DNA of 64,000 bases. Origin: Clostridiaceae bacterium. Its GTDB lineage: Bacteria; Bacillota; Clostridia; Acetivibrionales; Acetivibrionaceae. The position numbers were made by a program, and so were the translations under genes. Shown here piece by piece: positions 43,894 through 52,385 of the stretch (position 1 is its first letter; each line of letters begins with the position of its first letter). A model generated the notes under the pieces. It was not told where the DNA came from. It saw nothing but the letters and a program-made list of their open reading frames with translations, and did not search any database. Location of the stretch: the NCBI GenBank assembly GCA_012519925.1, contig JAAYPF010000087.1:1-64000 (forward strand), given 5' to 3'.

Positions 43894-45328
43894 CGGTATT
43901 GTAAACCTCCTCTTCATTAGGGTCTACTGGACGCGTAAGAAATTCAAACTTGCTACGCTTAATACCAGACTTAAGCATCTTTTGCTGCAGTGCTTCAGAA
44001 ATACATCCTACTCTTTTATGCCTGCCTATAATGCTTTTTACCTTTCCTGTTTGTGGGTCGTCTTCTACATCTATACACTCAAATTCATATAATTGATTAA
44101 CAATGGGTGAAAGCCCCTCAGAACCAATAATTTCAGAAATAGAAGTCACTTTACGGGTTCCATCGGCTAGTTTTTCCTGGAAAACCACAAATTTAACTGC
44201 CGAGCAGATATTCCTAAGAGCCAGTTCTGCCGGTTCATCCGATTGAATCAGATAAGCAGTTAAGAATCTGTATATAGCCTCTTTATCCCCCTCAGCATGC
44301 AGTGTAGTAAAAAAGTAATGTCCCGTTTGAGCAGCACGAAGAGCAGTTGCGAATTCCCCCGGGGATCTCAACTCTCCCGGACCTATCCAATGGGGAGACT
44401 GTCTCATTGCATTTATCAATAGATTCTCCATGGTTGCAGGACTACTGTCATCGTCATCAGGAACCGATTCATATTGCAAGACATCATTTATTACCCTTTC
44501 GTTTGGATCATTATTTTTATATCTTAACAATCTAAGTTCGGAAGGGTTCTCTATTGTTATAATCCTACACAAAGGATCAATCTGCTTTATCAACACTTCG
44601 TTTAAAGTAGTCTTACCACTTCCTGTGGGTCCCACTGTCATCCATGACATATCTGCTCTTGGAATTAACGACAGTAATTTAAACATGTTTATGGAAAAAG
44701 ACTTGTCCCTTATCATCTTATCTGGAGACATAGTGCCCTTTTTAAATTTCCTTATTACAAAGGCAGGGTTTCCATAGGGTGAAATATCTGCATGAGTTGC
44801 ATTTACCCTGTAACCTTCAATAGTACGGGCATTAACCATAGGTGTTCTAGGTGTCATTCTTACCTTTGATACACCAATCAGTTTAGCAATAATTCTCTCC
44901 ATATGCTCTTTATCGGTAAAACATTTGTCCCACTGTTCACTTTTACCGTATTTCTCTACAAATATTTGGTAGGGACCATTTGCTCTTATCTCATCAATCT
45001 CAGCATCTTCCATTGCGTCTGTAATAGGACCGTAATGAGTTATTTCATCTATAAGTGCATTTCTTAAATCACCTAGATTTTCATAACCCTCAACATCGGG
45101 CTTCTGCGTTTCAACATAATCAATAATATATCTTTCAGTCATTTCCCTTTTCTTTTTTGGATCGTCAATTCTCCTGTAAAAATTTGAAGCAACCTTGCTT
45201 ATATACTGCTGACATTGTTTTAAAGATTCTTCAAAAGTCATCATTGTTAATTTATTTTGAGCATTTTCCACCTTGTGTATATATCTTGCTTTCTTTTGAA
45301 GTTCGCTAATACCACTCCTTGTGAGCAT
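43871..45328 (-). CDS. TadA/CpaF-type secretion ATPase
   Basis: A 485-aa hexameric ATPase of the TadA/VirB11/CpaF group that powers pilus or secretion assembly at the membrane. The Walker A GPTGSGKTT is intact at 233-241. The N-terminal helical bundle and the ATPase phrases EIDEIRANGPYQIFVEK and IGPGELRSPGEFATALRAAQTGH are typical, with TTLHAEGDKEA as the downstream His-box. I chose the ATG at 45328, 10 nt after GGGGG, over the GTG at 45346. Confidence 0.92.
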   Translation of the reverse strand: MLTRSGISELQKKARYIHKVENAQNKLTMMTFEESLKQCQQYISKVASNFYRRIDDPKKKREMTERYIIDYVETQKPDVEGYENLGDLRNALIDEITHYGPITDAMEDAEIDEIRANGPYQIFVEKYGKSEQWDKCFTDKEHMERIIAKLIGVSKVRMTPRTPMVNARTIEGYRVNATHADISPYGNPAFVIRKFKKGTMSPDKMIRDKSFSINMFKLLSLIPRADMSWMTVGPTGSGKTTLNEVLIKQIDPLCRIITIENPSELRLLRYKNNDPNERVINDVLQYESVPDDDDSSPATMENLLINAMRQSPHWIGPGELRSPGEFATALRAAQTGHYFFTTLHAEGDKEAIYRFLTAYLIQSDEPAELALRNICSAVKFVVFQEKLADGTRKVTSISEIIGSEGLSPIVNQLYEFECIDVEDDPQTGKVKSIIGRHKRVGCISEALQQKMLKSGIKRSKFEFLTRPVDPNEEEVYNTDGFKFTV

Positions 45329-45360
45329 AGTACAATCCCCCTGCACGAAGTTTTATTAAT

Positions 45361-46191
45361 TCATCTAACCATAAGGTCAACCAATCGTTCCATCGACCTC
45401 TGATATCTTTTGTCTAATAAAATACTATCTACAGAGTAAACACGACCATCAAGTGCATAGTTTATAACTGATGGAACATAGGGTATTTCAGCAATATACT
45501 TCATACCCATTTCAGTTATAATCTGCTTGTCATACTCAAAGCCCTGTACATTATTAAGTATTACGTTTGCAATTTTTGACGAGCTAATACCGATAGAACC
45601 TATAAAGCTCAAAAATCTTTGGGTATTCTGAGGACAATCAATTCTTTCACTCCATACACTAAACCCAACATTACAATGCTTTATAGCACTCACACAGAAC
45701 TCTAAAGGTGGGTTGTTTGGAACATCTATCAATATCAAATCAAACATTTCCTTTACAGTATCTATTATTCTTTCAATATCCTCAAACTGGAAATCCAAGT
45801 ATTCTTCTATGAGATCCATAGGACTTGGAGTTAGTAGATAAAGATTCTTATACTTTGTGTCACTGATTTCTTCCCGAAAGTCTATTTTATCGCTTCTTAA
45901 AAGCTTTATAAGTCCTCTTCCTTTTGGCATGGCTTCACAATCTAAAAGTTTGTATATGTTTGGATAAAAGACTTTGAAATCCAATACACATACATTCCAG
46001 GCTCTTTTAGCTATTGCAGCTGCAAGATTTGTTATTAATATTGAGGTATCTGCTGCTTCTCCTGAAGGAAAAAAAGCTATTACATTATCAATAATCTTAT
46101 TTGTTTCAATTTCGCTATATATCTTGTCTCTAGGAGAAAGTTTTTCGAGTATTTCCTTGACGTTCACTCGTTCTTGTCGCTGTTGATCCAT
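45361..46191 (-). CDS. Second TadZ/CpaE-like protein with degenerate P-loop
   Basis: A 276-aa MinD/ParA-fold protein (NVCVLDFKVFYPNIYKLLD, LILIDVPNNPPLEF, VILNNVQGF are typical strands). The Walker A position reads SGEAADTS (43-50), with Asp48 where the catalytic Lys should be, so ATP hydrolysis is doubtful. TadZ proteins place the Tad machine at the cell pole. AGGAGG precedes the ATG; the start overlaps the CpaB-like end by 28 nt. Confidence 0.78.
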   Translation of the reverse strand: MDQQRQERVNVKEILEKLSPRDKIYSEIETNKIIDNVIAFFPSGEAADTSILITNLAAAIAKRAWNVCVLDFKVFYPNIYKLLDCEAMPKGRGLIKLLRSDKIDFREEISDTKYKNLYLLTPSPMDLIEEYLDFQFEDIERIIDTVKEMFDLILIDVPNNPPLEFCVSAIKHCNVGFSVWSERIDCPQNTQRFLSFIGSIGISSSKIANVILNNVQGFEYDKQIITEMGMKYIAEIPYVPSVINYALDGRVYSVDSILLDKRYQRSMERLVDLMVR

Positions 46192-47054
46192 TTTTCTACC
46201 TCCTTTTCGACGGTAGGCAACTGTTCTATAAGATTTGTATTGTCCATTCTGCTGAGTATAGTAAAGGTAAAATCGCCATTCAAATTTAGTTTAGTATACC
46301 TATCCACCTGCTCGGGGGTAGCTTCAAAAACTAATGATTTAGCCATTATATTCTGTGTAAACTCTTTACTTTCCATAACTTTCTGCTTTTCTGATTCCCC
46401 GAGACTCATTATCTCCTTTTGATATTCATAAATAGATTGTCCTTTTGAATTCAACATATCCTTTATAAGAATTTGATCAAAGAGAATTTCAGTTCTATAT
46501 CTCCTATTGGCTGTTGATGCTATGTTGTCATATGGACTCTGACCTAAATCGGGCTCGAAGGATGCTTTAGCTTCTTCAAAAGTAACCCTGACTCTAACGA
46601 AATCCCCTGGACTAAGTATTTCTCCACCACACTTATCATAGTCATAAGGAATGGTTAGAGCTTCCGATTCTTTAGGCAACTCATATAACCATTCATGCCT
46701 TAAAGCTACGTCATCAGTTAATTGATCAAAATATAACGGTGTATCATATCTTAAAAAGTAAGCAGAGTATTTGTATAAAATCTCCTCAACTTTATCATAT
46801 GTGACCATTCCATCTCTAAAATCAGTTTTGAGTATTTTACCTTTTTTAATTAAGTTTTCTGTAATAAGCTTTTTTGCCGGAATTCCTTCACTAGGCTTTA
46901 TAACAACTATCTCAACAAATTCTTTGGCATCACTGTTAACACTATTTAAATATGAAAAAGATACAATTACAACAATTACGCTTACAACAACTGCAAATAT
47001 TTTCTTTGGCAGATTACTACCCGGTTTTATGTTCTTAAGACTATTTATATCCAT
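46164..47054 (-). CDS. CpaB/RcpC-like protein
   Basis: A 296-aa protein with one N-terminal transmembrane helix (about 17-38) and an extracytoplasmic SAF-like domain (VVIKPSEGIPAKKLITENLIKKG, then the long second half with SPGDFVRVRVTFEEA). CpaB/RcpC proteins help pilus assembly outside the membrane in Tad systems. The ATG at 47054 with GAGGAGG 5 nt upstream is better than the start seven codons earlier. Confidence 0.78.
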   Translation of the reverse strand: MDINSLKNIKPGSNLPKKIFAVVVSVIVVIVSFSYLNSVNSDAKEFVEIVVIKPSEGIPAKKLITENLIKKGKILKTDFRDGMVTYDKVEEILYKYSAYFLRYDTPLYFDQLTDDVALRHEWLYELPKESEALTIPYDYDKCGGEILSPGDFVRVRVTFEEAKASFEPDLGQSPYDNIASTANRRYRTEILFDQILIKDMLNSKGQSIYEYQKEIMSLGESEKQKVMESKEFTQNIMAKSLVFEATPEQVDRYTKLNLNGDFTFTILSRMDNTNLIEQLPTVEKEVEKWINSDKNE

Positions 47055-47120
47055 AAATACCTCCTCTAATTCCATGATGTCTTTGAATTTTAGGTTTTTC
47101 TATAGATAATTTGTAAGAGC

Positions 47121-48461
47121 TTAATCTAGATTTTTTAATATATTAAAATAGAAATTTTTATAAGAATTGTTGGTGTTGCTCAATCTGCCTCCACTTTCCG
47201 TCTGCAGATCAAACTCCATAGAATAGGGAACAAAGCCAGCATTTTGGTATTCTACTTCAAACCTTCCACTTAGGGCGTTTAGTATTTCACTAGTAAACTC
47301 AGGTGTAATCTTTTTGCCCTGATACCTATTGTTTTCATTGTATTTTGAGACTATTACCTTACTCTTTGTTGTAAAAAGCAAAGTGTCCTTTGATAGACTT
47401 CCTTCTATAGCCTTAACGGTATTTATAATTGAATACAAACTGTTATTTACACAAAGCCCAATACTGTCAATTTGAGCAATTATATCAGGTAGCTCTTTAA
47501 CTACTTCGAGAGGAAGATCAATTAAAACTATATTATATTTTTGTTTAAGAAGACTAATAAGACTTAATACTCTTTTATATTGCATTGCCTCTGAAATTCT
47601 TTCTTTACATGAAACAGAATATCCTAAAGTTATAATGGATAAATTTCTATTTATTTTACACGAATTCACATCGTAAGATTCAGGATTCATAAGACATCTT
47701 ATAAGAGAATAAGCCAATTCAGAGTTTAGTTCTACTTCATCACCGAATTTTGAAAAAAATAGATTTATACCTCTATAAACCGTATCCATATCTACAACCA
47801 TTACAGAAAATCCCTTGTCGCTTGCAACAGAAGCAATGTTAGCGACAGTACTTGTTACTCCAGATCCTCTATGTCCAGTAATTGCTATTATCTTTTTCAA
47901 ATTATTCGAGACGAATATTGGGTTTTCAGCATCCTGCTTTTTTGTACCTAAAGACTTACTATCATGAGATTCCTCATTCCTCCTCAATCCTGACTTTATC
48001 TTTGAAAATATTGATCTTGACTTTTTTAATACCACCGTATCTTCTATCAATTGATTGGAGTCATTATTTACTTCATTGTCACTGTTATCTGAAATGCAAA
48101 AATCAATAAGCATTGCTACTGGAATTTTTATCTGATCTGTCAAACAAACACTAAACCTTAAATCATTTTCAACAACCTGAATAAAAATCTTCTCAAGCTC
48201 AGCATCTTTTGTCAGAAACTTGAATTTTGTTCCTTGGTTTAGCAACTTCTTAAAACCTTCTAATAAGTCTTTAAAATTTTGATAATCATCAATAACACCT
48301 TGATCGGTAAGAAGTACTAAATCATATTCAATATAGTTCTTTGATATATATTCAAAAGCCTTTGATATTGATGTTTCAAACCTGACTACATCAATACCGT
48401 TCTTCTCTAAAGCCTGTTTTATGGTCTCAGAGTTAACGCCGCCTATCAGATAGAGTTTCAT
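47121..48461 (-). CDS. TadZ/CpaE-like protein with N-terminal receiver-like domain and degenerate P-loop
   Basis: A 446-aa protein. Residues 1-120 resemble an atypical receiver domain (MKLYLIGGVNSETIKQAL, then DLVLLTDQG), a linker follows, and residues 190-446 are a MinD/ParA-like fold. The Walker A reads GHRGSGVTST (196-205), with Val202 in place of the catalytic Lys. The switch strand VVDMDTVYRGINLFF is kept. GGGGG precedes the ATG at 48461 by 6 nt. TadZ/CpaE proteins act as polar localisation factors. Confidence 0.82.
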   Translation of the reverse strand: MKLYLIGGVNSETIKQALEKNGIDVVRFETSISKAFEYISKNYIEYDLVLLTDQGVIDDYQNFKDLLEGFKKLLNQGTKFKFLTKDAELEKIFIQVVENDLRFSVCLTDQIKIPVAMLIDFCISDNSDNEVNNDSNQLIEDTVVLKKSRSIFSKIKSGLRRNEESHDSKSLGTKKQDAENPIFVSNNLKKIIAITGHRGSGVTSTVANIASVASDKGFSVMVVDMDTVYRGINLFFSKFGDEVELNSELAYSLIRCLMNPESYDVNSCKINRNLSIITLGYSVSCKERISEAMQYKRVLSLISLLKQKYNIVLIDLPLEVVKELPDIIAQIDSIGLCVNNSLYSIINTVKAIEGSLSKDTLLFTTKSKVIVSKYNENNRYQGKKITPEFTSEILNALSGRFEVEYQNAGFVPYSMEFDLQTESGGRLSNTNNSYKNFYFNILKNLD

Positions 48462-48600
48462 AGACAACCCCCGTTATACTATTCTTCATAAAAAAGTCTC
48501 AAGCTTGAAAATAATCTATTCCCACAAAGCCTTCTACTCACTTTCTTAAGAAGATTCCTGCTGATATATAGCTTAGGTTGGAATTTTACATAAAGAACCC

Positions 48601-49248
48601 TTATACCATAGCATTCTCTAATTTATTAATATAGTCGTGTAATGCAATATTGTTTTCCCTTAAAATATTGCATATCTCTATTCCATATTCATAGCTTTTA
48701 CCTAAATCAGCTTTTCTTATTACCTTTCCTTTAAAACTACACCTCTGTTTTTTATTGAAATTTATGCTGATATAGACTCTACTATCCACCTCAAAATTAC
48801 TAGAGCAATCAACCCTAAGTCCTTCAAAACTCAAATCTCTTACCACAACCGCCTTTCCATTTTCATCAGCCTCATTCTTAATCATTCCTGAGAGACTCAC
48901 AAAATAGCGGCTACGCTTTCTCATATTACCACGCTTCTTTATTTCATTTAAGGTTAAAACTATTTCAACTGGTGAACAGTATTTGATAAAAAGAATCTCT
49001 CCATCTGCCCAAAAGACTTCATTTGATTTCACAAAACTTAATACAATCTTGTCATTCACACGGAATCTGTCCCGATCTATAATATCATCTATAGATATTT
49101 TTATTTGTTCATCAGATACACTTTCGACGGTAGCCTCAAAATGTTCGTCATATTCAAAATGCTTCAATTTGACTATATTATCCTTGTTCAACAATCTTTC
49201 AATATTTGTTCTTCCAAAAAAAGAATCAAAAAAAGACTTTGCTGACAT
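48601..49248 (-). CDS. PilZ-domain protein (c-di-GMP effector), first gene of the Tad operon
   Basis: A 215-aa protein of the YcgR-like layout. Residues 20-100 are an N-terminal PilZN-like beta domain, and residues 105-210 a PilZ domain. The c-di-GMP motifs are present: RKRSR (110-114) as RxxxR, and DLSFEG (138-143) as (D/N)xSxxG. AAAGGAG lies 8 nt before the ATG. Its position at the head of the Tad-type operon suggests c-di-GMP control of that machine (inference). Confidence 0.87.
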   Translation of the reverse strand: MSAKSFFDSFFGRTNIERLLNKDNIVKLKHFEYDEHFEATVESVSDEQIKISIDDIIDRDRFRVNDKIVLSFVKSNEVFWADGEILFIKYCSPVEIVLTLNEIKKRGNMRKRSRYFVSLSGMIKNEADENGKAVVVRDLSFEGLRVDCSSNFEVDSRVYISINFNKKQRCSFKGKVIRKADLGKSYEYGIEICNILRENNIALHDYINKLENAMV

Positions 49249-49465
49249 ATTTAGTACTCCTTTCGCATTAAAAGATTTCTATAAGCAATAGCTTTTTTAC
49301 CGATAAACTTGGAAAAATGCCATAACAATGGATAATGACATTAACTAATGATTTTATCGTCAAATTAAACAAAATAAATAATAGTAAATAGAAATTTATA
49401 CAAAAAAATATTAAATATAAGTATCCTAAGACTTTTATAAAGCAACCTTATTATAGACATTTATT

Positions 49466-49491
49466 AAGGGATTGGCCTTAGCCAATCCCTT
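49466..49491 (-). terminator. Terminator of the stalk-domain protein gene
   Basis: AAGGGATTGGC pairs perfectly with GCCAATCCCTT around CTTA, about 20 bp past the stop codon; the plus strand has a T-run after it. Confidence 0.8.
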
Positions 49492-49511
49492 AAGTTTTTT
49501 TAATCCGTTAA

Positions 49512-50636
49512 TTAGTTTGTTATTTTAACTTCCTTTAAATCTCCATCCCATGCAACCTTTAGACCAAGATTTTCACTTACAAATCTCAGAGGTAATACTG
49601 TTCTGCCCTCTATAATTTCGGGTACTACATCAAGCCTTTTCAGTTTACCTCCAACTATTGCAGCATCCTTACCAATCCACAACTCAACTATCTGTTCTCC
49701 AAAAGAAATTGTTACTTTTTCTTCTTTACCATTCCAGTCAACTTTAGCACCAAAGGTCTCAGAAACATATCTTATGGGCAATAATGTTCTACCATCCTTT
49801 ATTATAGGTGCAAGGTCCATTTCATTCTTCACATCATTAATATAGTAGTATTTTACTCCGATATAAAAGCGTTGAACAATTTGTTGTGTAGAATTTGGTA
49901 CTTCCTCATTTTCTTCGATAATTTCTTGGCTATTGTCTGGATTAGAATCCAAATCTCCACTAGTATTTTTAGGCACATTACCGTCGGTTACTTTTGGTGT
50001 CGGAACTATTTTTGAAGTTGGACCACTAGATGTAGTTGGTGACGGTGTTACTAATTGAGTTGTTGTTGGAGTTATGAATTTTGATGGTGTTGATGTTATT
50101 GATGGTGTTGATGTTATTGATGGTTTCGGTGCTGATGTTGGCGTTGATGTTGGTGTTAGTTTCGGCGTCGATGTTGGTGTTGATGTTGGTTTCGGTGTTG
50201 ATGTTGATTTCGGCGTTGTTGGTGTTGATGTTGGTTTCGGCGTTGATGTTGGTTTCGACGTTGGTGTTTGTGTTGGTTTCGGTGTTGATGTTGGTTTCGA
50301 CGTTGGTGTTTGTGTTGATTTCGGTGTTGATGTTGGTTTCGACGTTGGTGTTTGTGTTGGTTTCGGTGTTGATGTTGGTTTCGATAGTGTTCTTAATACT
50401 TCTCCTGTTGGTGTCGGTGTACTATAACTTGGTCGTGCTGTTGTTGTCATTGGTTCTAATATCTCTCTATTTGATCCTGAGTCCTCTTCTAATATATCCC
50501 ACCTATTTCTTAAAACTTCTCTTTCGGCATAAGAATTGCTTGCATACAACAAAGATGAACCATTAGGTAAACAAATCAAACCTCCAAGAATTAAACTAGC
50601 TGTTAAAACATAACACCAAAGTTTTGATTTACGCAT
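49512..50636 (-). CDS. Secreted protein with Thr/Pro-rich linker and stalk-type (copper amine oxidase N-terminal-like) domains
   Basis: A 374-aa secreted protein. Residues 1-33 are a signal peptide ending near LYASNSYA. A long low-complexity linker of Thr, Pro, Ser and Lys (about 80-225) is built partly from a 14-residue unit ending TPTSKPTSTPK repeated in tandem. Residues 250-374 carry two stalk-type repeats, with DGRTLLPIRYVSETFGAKVDW and its partner EGRTVLPLRFVSENLGLKVAW. Such linkers often carry sugars, and the stalk domains bind cell wall or extracellular material in clostridia (family inference). GGGG before ATG. Confidence 0.82.
   Translation of the reverse strand: MRKSKLWCYVLTASLILGGLICLPNGSSLLYASNSYAEREVLRNRWDILEEDSGSNREILEPMTTTARPSYSTPTPTGEVLRTLSKPTSTPKPTQTPTSKPTSTPKSTQTPTSKPTSTPKPTQTPTSKPTSTPKPTSTPTTPKSTSTPKPTSTPTSTPKLTPTSTPTSAPKPSITSTPSITSTPSKFITPTTTQLVTPSPTTSSGPTSKIVPTPKVTDGNVPKNTSGDLDSNPDNSQEIIEENEEVPNSTQQIVQRFYIGVKYYYINDVKNEMDLAPIIKDGRTLLPIRYVSETFGAKVDWNGKEEKVTISFGEQIVELWIGKDAAIVGGKLKRLDVVPEIIEGRTVLPLRFVSENLGLKVAWDGDLKEVKITN
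50242..50390 (-). repeat. 42-bp coding tandem repeat (three near-identical units)
   Basis: The linker-coding DNA repeats a 42-bp unit encoding 14 residues of the type PTQTPTSKPTSTPK three times, with the middle copy starting STQ instead of PTQ. The units are almost identical at DNA level, consistent with recent expansion by slippage. Confidence 0.8.
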
Positions 50637-50999
50637 AGCCTCACCCCTTATAATTTATTGTATTATAAAAATTATATTCTCATTCCATATTTTCAATCCT
50701 ATAGTATCATAAAAGAGTTATATTTTCAAAATGTTTATCAACTCTATATGGGTTCTATTAATACTATATCAACTTTATATGAACAAAGCACAAAAACTAT
50801 ATAACATCAATTTTACTTGTATTTAGGACATTTTAGTTGGACATACACTCTATAATCTGTTATTATTACTTTGGGTGATTTTAAAAACAACTAGTCAAAC
50901 AACTTTTTAAAATTATTGATTTGACAGGATTTGAAACCAAAATGTTGTATAGGTTGTTTTTTGAAATGGTCTTATTTTATTAAAAGGAGATAGCTGGTT
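50637..50999. other. Intergenic region upstream of the parvulin gene
   Basis: 363 bp. It holds the promoter region of the stalk-domain gene on the left and, at 50882-50982, the shared upstream motif and a possible promoter TTGACA (50921-50926) with TTGTAT at 18 nt. No gene was found. Confidence 0.55.
50882..50936 (+). repeat. Shared upstream motif, copy 3 (parvulin gene)
   Basis: AAAAACAACTAGTCAAAC then an A/T run and TTGATTTGACAGGATTTG align in order with the DivIVA-side copy. A second partial block, GGTTGTTTTTTGAAATGG at 50952-50969, resembles the GGGTGTTTTGAAATAG part of the clpE copy. Confidence 0.55.
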
Positions 51000-51749
51000 A
51001 TGGAAAATAAAGTTCTTGCAAAAATAGGTGATAGAGAAATTAGTACACAGGATATACAGTTTTTTTTAAGAAATGTTGAACCTAAAGTGGCTTCTCAATA
51101 TACTAGTCCTGAAGGAATCAAACAACTATTAGCTCAATTGTCAGAACAAGAGCTGTTTTATTTAGATGCACTAGAAAAAGGTCTTGACAAGGAAACTGAG
51201 TTTACTAAGGAAGTTGAAAGAGTTAAAGCTAATTTGCTAAAACAATATGCTTTAAGCAAATTCTTAAATTCGGTTACAGTAAATGAAGTAGAAATGAAAA
51301 AGTTTTATAATGAAAATAAGGAAATGTTCGTTGAGCCTGAATCGGTTAAAGCTAGTCATATTTTAGTTCAAGATGAAGATACCGCAAATAAAATAATTTC
51401 TGAATTGGATGAGGGCAAGAAATTTGAAGATGCTGCTAATGAATACTCCATTTGCCCATCGAAAGACAAAGGTGGCGACTTAGGCTTTTTCTCTAAAGGA
51501 AGAATGGTTCCTGAGTTTGAAGCTGCTGCTTTTGGGCTAGAAAAAGGTGAAACCACTAAAACACCTGTTAAATCACAATTTGGTTACCACATTATAAAGC
51601 TGACAGGAAAAAGAGATGCAATGGACTTGACTTTTGCTGAAGCTGAAGAAAAGGTTAAGTCTGCACTTATGAATAAAAAACAACAAGAAGAGTATTACAA
51701 AGCAGTAGATAAACTTAGAGAAAAATACGAAGTTAAGTTTTTTATATAA
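51000..51749 (+). CDS. Parvulin-type peptidyl-prolyl isomerase
   Basis: A 249-aa PpiC/rotamase protein of the PrsA/SurA group that speeds prolyl isomerisation during folding. An N-terminal SurA-like helical region (about 1-100) leads into the parvulin domain (about 110-205) with KASHILVQDEDTA, CPSKDKGGDLGFFSKGRMVPEFE and SQFGYHIIKL. There is no signal peptide or lipobox, so it is cytoplasmic, unlike PrsA. AAAGGAGA precedes the ATG. The upstream region shares a motif with the clpE-like and DivIVA-like genes. Confidence 0.9.
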   Translation: MENKVLAKIGDREISTQDIQFFLRNVEPKVASQYTSPEGIKQLLAQLSEQELFYLDALEKGLDKETEFTKEVERVKANLLKQYALSKFLNSVTVNEVEMKKFYNENKEMFVEPESVKASHILVQDEDTANKIISELDEGKKFEDAANEYSICPSKDKGGDLGFFSKGRMVPEFEAAAFGLEKGETTKTPVKSQFGYHIIKLTGKRDAMDLTFAEAEEKVKSALMNKKQQEEYYKAVDKLREKYEVKFFI

Positions 51750-51905
51750 GATAATAAAAATTCGGAACCTTTATTTGCATAAGTTTGTCAATATTGGTTA
51801 ATACTTAGAATAAAGAATTAATTTATTTTTGAGTATATTCCTCCTTCAAATTTCGGAGTTAAATCAAAAATCGGTTAATTCCTAATTACTAAGGAGGTAT
51901 GGTCA

Positions 51906-52127
51906 ATGGCAGATAAAACACTAATGTGCAAAAATTGTGGTGCTGAATTTTTATTTACGGAAGGTGAACAAAACTTTTTTAAGGAAAAAGGCTTCCAAAA
52001 CGAACCCCAAAGATGCTTAAGCTGCAGAACAATGGTTAAAAACCAAAGAAAAAGCTCAAGTGCATTTTCTAAAAACAAAGGCTTTTCAAACCGGTTTGGT
52101 AGCAGTATCGGACTTAATAGGTGGTAA
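51906..52127 (+). CDS. Small zinc-ribbon protein
   Basis: A 73-aa protein with a probable zinc knuckle: CKNC at 8-11 and CLSC at 37-40. The segment between, FLFTEGEQNFFKEKGFQNEPQRC, fits the small PF13451-type 'probable zinc-ribbon' family. The C-terminal 30 residues are basic and Ser/Phe-rich. Function unknown; RNA or DNA binding is plausible (inference). AAGGAGG lies 8 nt before the ATG. It follows the parvulin by 156 bp. Confidence 0.85.
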   Translation: MADKTLMCKNCGAEFLFTEGEQNFFKEKGFQNEPQRCLSCRTMVKNQRKSSSAFSKNKGFSNRFGSSIGLNRW

Positions 52128-52192
52128 ATAATAAGACCTTCTATACTGAGCTTAAACAAAGGTATTAGCCCTTTTGTAAATGTTTAAAAATT

Positions 52193-52224
52193 AGACCAGC
52201 AAGCTTATAGGTGCTTGTTGGTCT
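52193..52224 (+). terminator. Terminator of the zinc-ribbon gene
   Basis: AGACCAGCAAGC pairs with GCTTGTTGGTCT (one G.T), followed by TATTATTAT. Confidence 0.65.
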
Positions 52225-52239
52225 TATTATTATGCTCCT

Positions 52240-52380
52240 TGGAGTGAAATGAAAGGTGCAAAAACGAAGGGGCTAGATGCTTCGCAACCTAGGAAATCAT
52301 AGGCGAGCAGTGTAGCGTAGCGAAACGACCAACCCGAGCACCCTCCCTAAACCGGGAAATGGGAATGCACTCTCCAACCC
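52240..52380 (+). repeat. Dispersed intergenic element, copy C
   Basis: GTGAAATGAAAGGTGCAAAA then ACGAAGGGGCTAGATGC aligns with copies A and B, and the second half CCCGAGCACCCT aligns with copy E at 39966-40035. This copy joins both halves and is the most complete. No ORF. Confidence 0.55.
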
Positions 52381-52385
52381 TTATG

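Noticed and set aside
50242-50390. CRISPR-like array
   Set aside because: The 42-bp units are contiguous and in frame, with no unique spacers, so this is a coding tandem repeat.
50074-50566. Plus-strand ORFs of Gly/Val/Asp or Leu/Val repeats
   Set aside because: They are antisense readings of the Thr/Pro linker repeats and have no independent support.
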